Of a DNA stretch of 7,337 nucleotides, positions 1 to 5,087 are shown in pieces; positions within the stretch are counted from its first letter, which is position 1; every line of letters starts with the position of its first letter. The position numbers and the translations under genes are program-made. The DNA is from JAYKHL01 sp035284865 (GTDB lineage Bacteria; Cyanobacteriota; Sericytochromatia; S15B-MN24; JAQBPE01), in contig JAYKHL010000092.1 of the NCBI GenBank assembly GCA_035284865.1, positions 1-7,337 on the forward strand, given 5' to 3'. The notes under the pieces are model-generated. The model was not told the DNA's origin. It saw only the letters and a program-made list of their open reading frames with translations, and made no database searches.

Positions 1-10
1 AGCAACCCAC

Positions 11-952
11 GTGATCCACAACGTCCTCATCATTGGAGCCGGCCCGGCAGGCTACACGGCTGCCATCTATGCCGCCCGCGCCAACCTGTCACCGGTCATG
101 TTCGAAGGCCCCCAGCCCGGGGGGCAGCTGATGATCACCACGGACGTGGAGAACTACCCCGGCTTTCCCGACGCGATGACCGGCCCCGAGCTGATGCAGC
201 GGTTCCGGGCGCAGGCCGCTCGGTTTGGCACGACCCTCATCTCGGACCTGGCGACCCGCGTGGATTTCTCGCGCCGGCCGTTCTCGGTGTGGGACAGCAA
301 GGGCCAGGAGCACCGGGCGCAGGCCATCATCGTCGCCACGGGCGCCAGCGCCCTCTGGCTGGGGCTGGAGTCCGAAAGCCGCATGCAGGGGCGGGGCGTC
401 TCAGCCTGTGCCACCTGTGACGGCTTCTTCTTTCGCGGCAAGGAGGTCGCTGTCGTCGGCGGCGGGGACACGGCCATGGAGGAGGCCAACTACCTCGCGC
501 AGATGTGCAGCAAGGTGACGGTCATCCACCGCAGGGACCAGCTGCGCGCCAGCAAGATCATGCAGCAACGCGCCTTCGACAACCCGAAAATCGCGTTCCG
601 CTGGAACAGCACGGTCGAGGAGATCCTCGGCGAGGACCTCGTCACCGGGGTGCGGCTGAGGGACACCGCGACGGGAGCCACCAGCGAGCTGCCGGTGCAA
701 GGCGTGTTCATCGCCATCGGGCACAAGCCCACCACCTCCCTCTTCGAGGGCCAGCTGGACGTGGACGCCACCGGGTACATCCAGGTGGCCCCCGGCACCA
801 CACGGACGAGCGTGGAGGGGGTCTTCGCCGCCGGGGACGTGGCTGACTCCGTGTACCGACAAGCCGTCACGGCCGCGGGCACGGGCTGCATGGCGGCGAT
901 CGACGCCGAGCGCTGGCTTGCGGCCAACGTCCCCGCTGCCGGGGGGGGCTGA
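11..952 (+). CDS. trxB: Thioredoxin reductase (NADPH), 5' end possibly beyond the window
   Basis: This cytoplasmic flavoenzyme passes electrons from NADPH through FAD and a redox-active disulfide to thioredoxin. All family landmarks are visible: the N-terminal FAD-binding GAGPAG at residues 9-14, GGQL near 37-40, the CATC active-site disulfide at 133-136, the NADPH Rossmann loop VVGGGDTAMEEA at 148-159, HRR at 173-175 for the NADPH phosphate, and the C-terminal FAD contact AAGDV at 273-277. The 313 residues match the usual 310-320. The start is uncertain. GTG at 11 is the only start codon available, no Shine-Dalgarno lies in the 10 bases before it, and the frame stays open to the window edge (Ala-Thr-His). 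Relatives usually carry several more residues before the first beta strand, so the true start is probably just outside. A run of eight G (941-948) encodes the last glycines before TGA. Confidence 0.95.
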   Translation: MIHNVLIIGAGPAGYTAAIYAARANLSPVMFEGPQPGGQLMITTDVENYPGFPDAMTGPELMQRFRAQAARFGTTLISDLATRVDFSRRPFSVWDSKGQEHRAQAIIVATGASALWLGLESESRMQGRGVSACATCDGFFFRGKEVAVVGGGDTAMEEANYLAQMCSKVTVIHRRDQLRASKIMQQRAFDNPKIAFRWNSTVEEILGEDLVTGVRLRDTATGATSELPVQGVFIAIGHKPTTSLFEGQLDVDATGYIQVAPGTTRTSVEGVFAAGDVADSVYRQAVTAAGTGCMAAIDAERWLAANVPAAGGG

Positions 953-1062
953 CCCGGGTCGCTCCCCCGCGCAACCCGCGCCAGGGACGCCTCTCGGGCT
1001 CCCGGGGGCCGCCCCGTGGCGCGGCGGGAGGCGGGGCACGCTCCCACCCGCCGCCCCGGCCC
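953..1062. other. GC-rich spacer between trxB and the tRNA promoter
   Basis: No credible gene is visible here. The stretch is extremely GC-rich with many short self-complementary pieces, for example GCCCCG at 1011-1016 against CGGGGC at 1032-1037. None is followed by a T tract, so I see no convincing intrinsic terminator for trxB. Confidence 0.5.
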
Positions 1063-1087
1063 AGAGGCCGCGTTGACGCGGGCCTCT
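1063..1087. repeat. Inverted repeat enclosing the tRNA -35 box
   Basis: The left arm AGAGGCCGCG (1063-1072) and right arm CGCGGGCCTCT (1077-1087) are complementary apart from one extra base in the right arm. The four-base loop TTGA (1073-1076) is the start of the -35 element of the tRNA promoter. No T tract follows, so it is a poor intrinsic terminator. It could be a protein-binding palindrome or a structure at the 3' end of trxB mRNA. The palindrome is directly visible; its function is unknown. Confidence 0.5.
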
Positions 1088-1101
1088 CGATCCCCTATCA
1101 T
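1073..1101 (+). promoter_or_regulatory. Sigma70-type promoter of tRNA-Gln
   Basis: TTGACG (1073-1078) and TATCAT (1096-1101) are separated by exactly 17 bp. Each matches the consensus TTGACA/TATAAT at five of six positions. Transcription should start near 1108, a few bases before the mature tRNA 5' end at 1115. The placement directly before the tRNA makes this a strong prediction. Confidence 0.8.
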
Positions 1102-1114
1102 CTGGGCCTGGTTT

Positions 1115-1186
1115 AGGGGCGTAGCCAAGTGGTAAGGCACCTGGTTTTGGTCCAGGCATTCCTAGGTTCGAGTCCTAGCGCCCCTG
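1115..1186 (+). tRNA. tRNA-Gln (anticodon TTG)
   Basis: A full 72-nt cloverleaf can be folded by hand. The acceptor stem pairs AGGGGCG (1115-1121) with CGCCCCT (1179-1185), with discriminator G1186. The D stem pairs GCC (1124-1126) with GGC (1136-1138). The anticodon stem pairs CCTGG (1140-1144) with CCAGG (1152-1156) around loop TTTTGGT, giving anticodon TTG (1147-1149). The T stem pairs CTAGG (1162-1166) with CCTAG (1174-1178) around TTCGAGT. The 3' CCA is not encoded (CTT follows G1186), so it must be added by nucleotidyltransferase. The weak A1-U72 pair fits glutamine tRNAs, whose first pair is commonly weak. Confidence 0.96.
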
Positions 1187-1196
1187 CTTGCCGCAG

Positions 1197-1233
1197 CCTC
1201 CGTGCACGCCCTTTGGCGGGTGCGGAGGTTTTT
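1197..1233 (+). terminator. Intrinsic terminator after tRNA-Gln
   Basis: The left arm CCTCCGTGCACGCC (1197-1210) pairs with GGCGGGTGCGGAGG (1215-1228) over 14 positions, with two G-U wobbles and one A-G mismatch. The loop is CTTT and five T follow at 1229-1233. This is a classic Rho-independent terminator placed 10 nt after the tRNA. It also lies 25 nt upstream of the mntP start, so it could double as an attenuator for read-through into mntP. Confidence 0.88.
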
Positions 1234-1258
1234 CCGTCAGCTTCTGGACCCGGCTCTG

Positions 1259-1843
1259 ATGCTCGACCCCCTGACCCTGCTGGGCCTCGCCGTGGGCCTG
1301 GCGATGGACGCCTTCGCGGTGTCCATCGCCCTGGGCATCTCATTGCCCCGCGTCCGCACCAACCAGGCGCTGCGACTGGCGCTGGCCTTCGGCGGCTTCC
1401 AGTTCCTGATGCCCGTGGTGGGATACCTGGCCGGCAAGAGCTTCGCTGACCAGGCGTGGGTGGAGGCCTATGACCACTGGATCGCGTTCGGGCTGCTCGC
1501 GGGCCTCGGCCTGAAGATGATCCGGGACGCCAGGCTGGCCGACGGAGGTGAGCCGCCGGCCAGCGAGGACCCCACCAAGAGCCCTCGGCTGGTGCTGCTC
1601 GCGATCGCCACGAGCCTGGATGCCCTGGCCGTCGGGCTGAGCCTCGCCCTGCTGCGGGTCACCATCCTGTTGCCCAGCTCCGTCATCGGGCTCACGGCCG
1701 CGGCCTTCGCGGTGGTCGGCGTGCACCTCGGCCACCGCTTCGGGAGCCACCTCGAGAAGCGCGCCGAGGTCATCGGGGGCCTGGCCCTGATCGCCATCGG
1801 CCTGCGGATCCTGCTGGAGCACCTGGCGGCCCCCTCGGCGTGA
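1259..1843 (+). CDS. mntP: Manganese efflux pump MntP
   Basis: This small inner-membrane protein exports Mn2+ (DUF204/MntP family, formerly YebN). From ATG 1259 it has 194 residues, close to the 188 of E. coli MntP. Six hydrophobic segments are visible at roughly residues 4-25, 36-60, 72-88, 110-135, 138-158 and 168-188, with a polar cytoplasmic loop at 90-110. The two internally related halves carry the family motifs GLAMDAFAVSIALG (acidic residue D17) and ATSLDALAVG (D121), in membrane segments thought to form the metal path. A GTG at 1202 would add 19 residues, but it lies inside the terminator hairpin and the extension is not family-like. The ATG has no clear Shine-Dalgarno, no obvious promoter of its own, and only 25 nt separates it from the terminator. 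There is no room after the terminator for the yybP-ykoY Mn2+ riboswitch that controls many mntP genes. Confidence 0.93.
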   Translation: MLDPLTLLGLAVGLAMDAFAVSIALGISLPRVRTNQALRLALAFGGFQFLMPVVGYLAGKSFADQAWVEAYDHWIAFGLLAGLGLKMIRDARLADGGEPPASEDPTKSPRLVLLAIATSLDALAVGLSLALLRVTILLPSSVIGLTAAAFAVVGVHLGHRFGSHLEKRAEVIGGLALIAIGLRILLEHLAAPSA

Positions 1844-1853
1844 AGCCCTGGGA

Positions 1854-1867
1854 CGGGGCAATCCCCG
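1854..1867 (+). other. Small hairpin after mntP
   Basis: CGGGG (1854-1858) and CCCCG (1863-1867) form a perfect 5-bp stem with loop CAAT, 10 nt after the mntP stop codon. Only CTT follows, so this is at best a weak terminator for mntP. It sits immediately upstream of the glmU promoter. Confidence 0.3.
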
Positions 1868-1895
1868 CTTGCGGCGGCGAACGAGGTGCTATACT
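1868..1895 (+). promoter_or_regulatory. Extended -10 promoter for the glmU-prs-pth operon
   Basis: TGCTATACT at 1887-1895 is an extended -10 element (TG, one base, TATACT). A poor -35 candidate, CTTGCG at 1868-1873, lies 16 bp upstream, or TTGCGG at 15 bp; the TG extension could compensate. Transcription would begin near 1902, giving a leader of about 65 nt before glmU. It also argues against the in-frame GTG at 1886 as the start of glmU. Confidence 0.6.
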
Positions 1896-1949
1896 TGGGG
1901 CGAGCCGGCGGCGGCAGCCTCTGTTGCGTGCGGCGTGGCGGCGGGCGCG

Positions 1950-1958
1950 AGGAGGAAG
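1950..1958 (+). promoter_or_regulatory. Shine-Dalgarno of glmU
   Basis: The purine-rich AGGAGGAAG lies 8 nt before ATG 1967. It decides the start in favour of that ATG over the upstream in-frame GTG. Confidence 0.75.
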
Positions 1959-1966
1959 GGCGGGCG

Positions 1967-3352
1967 ATGAGCCAGGCGTTGGTGGCGGTCGTGATGGCCG
2001 CGGGCAAGGGCACGCGGATGAAGTCCGACCGCCCGAAGGTCCTGCACGAGATCGCGGGGGAGAGCCTGCTCGGGCACGTCCTTCACACGCTGGGCGAATT
2101 GCCCCTGGCCGGCATCCACGTCATTGTGGGCCACGGCGCCGACCAGGTGCGCGCGGCGCTGCCGACGGGCACGCAGGCCGTGGAGCAACGCGAGCAACTC
2201 GGCACGGGGCACGCCGTGGACCAGGTGACGCCTCACCTGACGGGCTACGAGGGCGACGTGCTGATCCTCTCCGGCGATGTGCCGCTGCTGTCGGTCGAGA
2301 CGCTGGCGGCGATGCAGGCCTTGCACCAGCGCGAGGGCGCCGCGGTGACCATGCTGGCTGCGGAGCTCGCGGATCCCACGGGCTACGGCCGCGTGTTGCG
2401 GGACGGCGAGGGCCGCGTGCAGGGCATTGTAGAGCAGAAAGACGCGTCACCGGCGCAACTGGCCGTGCGCGAGGTCAACCTGGGAACCTACCTGGCCCGG
2501 TGGCCGGTGCTCCGGGAGGCGCTGGCGACCCTCACGCCGAACAACGCGCAGGGCGAGTACTACCTCACAGACGCCATCGCCCGGGTGGCACAGGCGGGTC
2601 ATCCGGTTGCCTGTCACGTCACCGCCGACCCCCTCGAAGGTGAGGGCGTGAACACCCGGGCCCAGCTCGCCCGCCTGCAGGCCGCCTACCAGGTCCGCAC
2701 GGCCGAGCGCTGGACGGCTGCCGGGGTCACCATCGTCTCGCCGACCACCACCATCGTGGGCCCCCGCGTCGTGCTGGGCCGCGACACCGTGCTGGAGCCC
2801 GGCGCCATCCTGCTCGGCGGAACCGTGGTGGGCGAGCGCTGCCTGATCGGGGCCTACAGCCAGCTGCGGAACGTGCGGTGTGGCGACGACGTCGAGATCC
2901 TCTGTTCCTACCTCACCGACGCGGCCGTGGGGGACGGCTCCGTGATTGGCCCCTATGCGCACCTGCGCCAGGGAGCCACGCTCGGTCGGAAGGTCCGGCT
3001 GGGCAACTTCGTCGAAGTCAAGAAGTCGACGCTGGGCGACGGCGCCAAGGCGGCTCACCTGGCCTACCTGGGCGATGCCAGCGTCGGCCGGGAGGTCAAC
3101 ATCGGGTGCGGCGTCATCACCGTCAACTACGATGGCAAGAAGAAGTCGCAGACCATCATCGAGGACCGTGCCTTCGTGGGCAGCAACTCGAACCTCGTCG
3201 CGCCCGTCACGGTCGGAGAGGAAGGCTACGTCGCCGCAGGGTCGACCATCACGGCCGACGTGCCCGCCGGCGCCCTCGCTGTCGGGCGCGGGAGGCAGGT
3301 CAACAAGGACGGTTGGGTCGCGAAACGCCGGCAGGCGGCCTCCCAGGCCTGA
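1967..3352 (+). CDS. glmU: Bifunctional GlmU: glucosamine-1-phosphate acetyltransferase / GlcNAc-1-P uridylyltransferase
   Basis: This cytoplasmic enzyme makes UDP-GlcNAc, the precursor of peptidoglycan and other glycans. It acetylates GlcN-1-P with acetyl-CoA, then transfers UMP from UTP. The product has 461 residues (E. coli 456). The N-terminal pyrophosphorylase domain carries MAAGKGTRMKSDRPKVLH (10-27), LGTGHA (78-83), GDVPLL (103-108, metal ligand D104) and GVNTRAQL (227-234, metal ligand N229). From about residue 253 a left-handed beta-helix of hexapeptide repeats follows, with GNFVEVKKS (346-354), HLAYLGD including presumed catalytic H364, and NIGCGVITVNYDG (378-390). The C-terminal NIGCG and QVNKDGW segments resemble Bacillus GlmU more than E. 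coli. Residues encoded upstream of ATG 1967 are not family-like and overlap the promoter. It heads the glmU-prs-pth cluster; prs begins 40 nt downstream. Confidence 0.97.
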   Translation: MSQALVAVVMAAGKGTRMKSDRPKVLHEIAGESLLGHVLHTLGELPLAGIHVIVGHGADQVRAALPTGTQAVEQREQLGTGHAVDQVTPHLTGYEGDVLILSGDVPLLSVETLAAMQALHQREGAAVTMLAAELADPTGYGRVLRDGEGRVQGIVEQKDASPAQLAVREVNLGTYLARWPVLREALATLTPNNAQGEYYLTDAIARVAQAGHPVACHVTADPLEGEGVNTRAQLARLQAAYQVRTAERWTAAGVTIVSPTTTIVGPRVVLGRDTVLEPGAILLGGTVVGERCLIGAYSQLRNVRCGDDVEILCSYLTDAAVGDGSVIGPYAHLRQGATLGRKVRLGNFVEVKKSTLGDGAKAAHLAYLGDASVGREVNIGCGVITVNYDGKKKSQTIIEDRAFVGSNSNLVAPVTVGEEGYVAAGSTITADVPAGALAVGRGRQVNKDGWVAKRRQAASQA

Positions 3353-3378
3353 CGGCGAGGCGGTCTTGCAGCACCGAC

Positions 3379-3386
3379 AGGAGGGG
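3379..3386 (+). promoter_or_regulatory. Shine-Dalgarno of prs
   Basis: AGGAGGGG lies 6 nt before ATG 3393, a near-ideal ribosome binding site. It fixes the prs start although the frame is open far upstream within glmU. Confidence 0.85.
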
Positions 3387-3392
3387 ATTCCG

Positions 3393-4373
3393 ATGAGCAC
3401 CGCAACCCAGGTCGAACTGCCGGACAACCTCGTCATCCGCCGGGACATCAAGCTGTTCAGCGGCTCCGCAAGTCCCGCCCTGGCCCAGGAGATCGCCGAC
3501 TACCTCGGCGTGCGGCTGGGTGGCATGAAAATCGCCAACTTCTCGGATGGCGAGATTTACGTGCAGATCCAGGAAAGCGTCCGCGGCGACGATGTGTTCA
3601 TCGTGCAGCCCGTCTGCCACCCCGTGAACTACCATCTGATGGAGCTGCTGATCATGCTGGACGCCTTCAAGCGGGCCTCTGCCCGCCAGGTGACCGCCGT
3701 GGTGCCCTACTACGCCTACGCCCGGCAGGACCGCAAGGCCCACGGGCGGGAGGCCATCAGCGCCAAGCTGGTGGCAGACCTCCTGACGACGGCCGGCGCC
3801 GACCGCGTCCTCGCCATGGACCTCCACACACCGCAGATCCAGGGGTTCTTCGACATCCTTGTGGATCACCTGTTCGCCTCGCCCGTCATCGTGGAGTACC
3901 TGCTCGGCAAGGACCTGGCCGATCCCGTGGTGGTCTCCCCGGATGTGGGGGGCGTGGCGCGGGCGCGGGCCTTCGCCAAGAAGCTTGACTGTCCGATTGC
4001 GATCATCGACAAGCGCCGCACCGGCCACAACCAGGCTGAGGTCATGCATGTCATCGGCGAGGTCAAGGGACGGACGGCCATCATGGTGGACGACATGGTC
4101 GACACGGCGGGCACCCTCGTGGCAGGCGCCGCGCTGCTGGCCCGCGAGGGGGCCAGCGCCGTCTACGCGGCCTGCACCCACGGCATCCTGTCGGGTCCGG
4201 CCGTCGAGCGGGTTCGCACCTCGAACCTGGTGGAGCTCATCGTCACGAACTCCATCCCGCTGCCTCCCGAGAAGCAGTTGCAGAACATCATCCAGCTGAG
4301 CGTGGCCCCCGTGCTCGGGGAGGCCATCATCCGCATCCACGAGGACACCTCGGTGTCGACCCTCTTCGAGTGA
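3393..4373 (+). CDS. prs: Ribose-phosphate pyrophosphokinase (PRPP synthetase)
   Basis: This cytoplasmic enzyme transfers pyrophosphate from ATP to ribose-5-phosphate. The product, PRPP, feeds purine, pyrimidine, histidine, tryptophan and NAD synthesis. The 326 residues fit class I Prs (about 315-330). Landmarks in order are KLFSGSASPALAQEIADYLG (20-39), FSDGEIYVQI (50-59), the ATP-binding YARQDRKAHGRE (109-120), MDLHTPQIQGFFDI (142-155), SPDVGGVARAR (182-192), the flexible-loop IIDKRR (204-209) and the PRPP-binding VDDMVDTAGT (232-241). It ends IHEDTSVSTLFE. Several of these, especially FSGSxS and SPDVGGVARARAFAKKL, match what I remember of cyanobacterial Prs. It lies between glmU and pth, only 10 nt before pth, consistent with one transcript. 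Confidence 0.97.
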   Translation: MSTATQVELPDNLVIRRDIKLFSGSASPALAQEIADYLGVRLGGMKIANFSDGEIYVQIQESVRGDDVFIVQPVCHPVNYHLMELLIMLDAFKRASARQVTAVVPYYAYARQDRKAHGREAISAKLVADLLTTAGADRVLAMDLHTPQIQGFFDILVDHLFASPVIVEYLLGKDLADPVVVSPDVGGVARARAFAKKLDCPIAIIDKRRTGHNQAEVMHVIGEVKGRTAIMVDDMVDTAGTLVAGAALLAREGASAVYAACTHGILSGPAVERVRTSNLVELIVTNSIPLPPEKQLQNIIQLSVAPVLGEAIIRIHEDTSVSTLFE

Positions 4374-4383
4374 GCGTCTGGCC

Positions 4384-4998
4384 ATGAAGCTGGTCGTGGG
4401 CCTCGGCAACCCCGGAGCCACCTACGCGGACACCCGGCACAACGTGGGCTGGTTGGTGCTGGACCGTCTCGCCGAGGCCCTCTCCGCGGCGCCCTACCGG
4501 ACCGACAGGCGCCACCGGGCCGAGGTCACCGAGGCCCGAATTGGCGCACGGAGGCTGCTGCTGGTGAAGCCTCAGACCTACATGAACCTCTCCGGGGAGA
4601 GCGTGGGGGCGCTCATGCGCTTCTGGAAGCTGATGCCCCGGGACGTGCTGGTCGTGTACGACGACCTCGCCTTGCCGCTCGGCACGGTCCGCATCCGGCC
4701 CGATGGCTCGGCGGGCGGGCACAACGGCATCAAGTCCTTGCTGTCCCACCTGGGGACGGCCTCCTTCGACCGGGTTCGGGTGGGCATCGGCCCCCAGCCC
4801 CCCGGGGTCAAGAGCGAGGTGTTCGTCCTCGGGCGCTGGAGCCCCGCTGAGCGGCTCCTGCTGCCCGAGGCCGTGTCGCTGGGCCTCGCGGCCACGCGCG
4901 GCGTGATCGAGGAGGGCGTGGAGTGGGCGATGTGTCGCTTCAACGGCACCACCCGGCCGGCACCGGGGGGGGGATCGCGCGAACGGGGGGAGCAGTAG
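4384..4998 (+). CDS. pth: Peptidyl-tRNA hydrolase
   Basis: This essential cytoplasmic esterase cleaves peptidyl-tRNA released by stalled ribosomes and so recycles tRNA. The 204 residues compare with 190-200 for the bacterial Pth family. Catalytic and binding residues are present: N9 in GLGNPG, the catalytic H19 in TRHNVG, TYMNLSG with N68, D93 in VYDDL, and GGHNGIKS with N114. The C-terminal tail after about residue 185 is Gly/Arg/Pro-rich and not conserved. It is encoded over a run of nine G (4965-4973), where a slip would alter only the tail. It starts 10 nt after prs with no strong Shine-Dalgarno, so translational coupling to prs is likely. The usual Bacillota neighbour ctc/rplY is missing between prs and pth. 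Confidence 0.97.
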   Translation: MKLVVGLGNPGATYADTRHNVGWLVLDRLAEALSAAPYRTDRRHRAEVTEARIGARRLLLVKPQTYMNLSGESVGALMRFWKLMPRDVLVVYDDLALPLGTVRIRPDGSAGGHNGIKSLLSHLGTASFDRVRVGIGPQPPGVKSEVFVLGRWSPAERLLLPEAVSLGLAATRGVIEEGVEWAMCRFNGTTRPAPGGGSRERGEQ

Positions 4999-5004
4999 TA
5001 CAAT
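4999..5004 (+). promoter_or_regulatory. Possible -10 box for the deacetylase gene
   Basis: TACAAT, directly after the pth stop codon, matches the -10 consensus TATAAT at five of six positions. It is one of very few AT-rich spots here. No good -35 element lies 16-18 bp upstream and there is no TG extension. If used, it would start a leader of about 75 nt before ATG 5088. Confidence 0.35.
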
Positions 5005-5022
5005 AACGCCCGGTTTCTCGGT

Positions 5023-5039
5023 CGGGCCTCCGAGGCCCG
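5023..5039 (+). other. Perfect hairpin between pth and the deacetylase gene
   Basis: CGGGCCT (5023-5029) and AGGCCCG (5033-5039) form a perfect 7-bp stem with loop CCG. No T tract follows, so it is not a clear intrinsic terminator. It could protect the 3' end of the glmU-prs-pth mRNA or act in the leader of the next gene. Confidence 0.45.
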
Positions 5040-5087
5040 CCCTGGACAGGTCCTGAGAGCCCCCCTCTCCCTTGCCACCACGCAGCC

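Noticed and set aside
401..1159. Long - strand frames over trxB and the tRNA
   Set aside because: They overlap trxB, its spacer and the tRNA, and their translations are Pro/Arg/Gly-rich without family motifs.
1115..1186. tRNA-Gln as an integration site for a mobile element
   Set aside because: No integrase, no repeated tRNA 3' end downstream in the window, and flanking genes are ordinary chromosomal ones.
1202..1258. N-terminal extension of mntP from GTG 1202
   Set aside because: It starts inside the tRNA terminator hairpin and adds 19 residues not seen in MntP proteins. ATG 1259 starts directly before the first membrane helix.
1187..1258. yybP-ykoY Mn2+ riboswitch before mntP
   Set aside because: The segment is almost entirely the tRNA terminator plus 25 nt. 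That is too short, and the conserved riboswitch loops are not seen.
1886..1966. N-terminal extension of glmU from GTG 1886
   Set aside because: It overlaps the extended -10 promoter and adds a Gly/Arg-rich segment. ATG 1967 has a good Shine-Dalgarno and begins just before the MAAGKGTRM motif.
3337..3349. Hairpin GGCCT-CCC-AGGCC at the end of glmU as a terminator
   Set aside because: The stem is only 5 bp, overlaps the end of the coding sequence and has no T tract. The strong prs ribosome site 30 nt on fits a continuing operon.
2946..3392. Upstream extension of the prs frame into glmU
   Set aside because: The translation there is Ser/Arg-rich out-of-frame glmU. ATG 3393 has a near-ideal ribosome binding site and gives the normal Prs length.
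3300..4421. 373-codon open frame on the - strand
   Set aside because: It mirrors prs and part of glmU, shows no recognisable motif, and arises from the strong third-position GC of the true genes.
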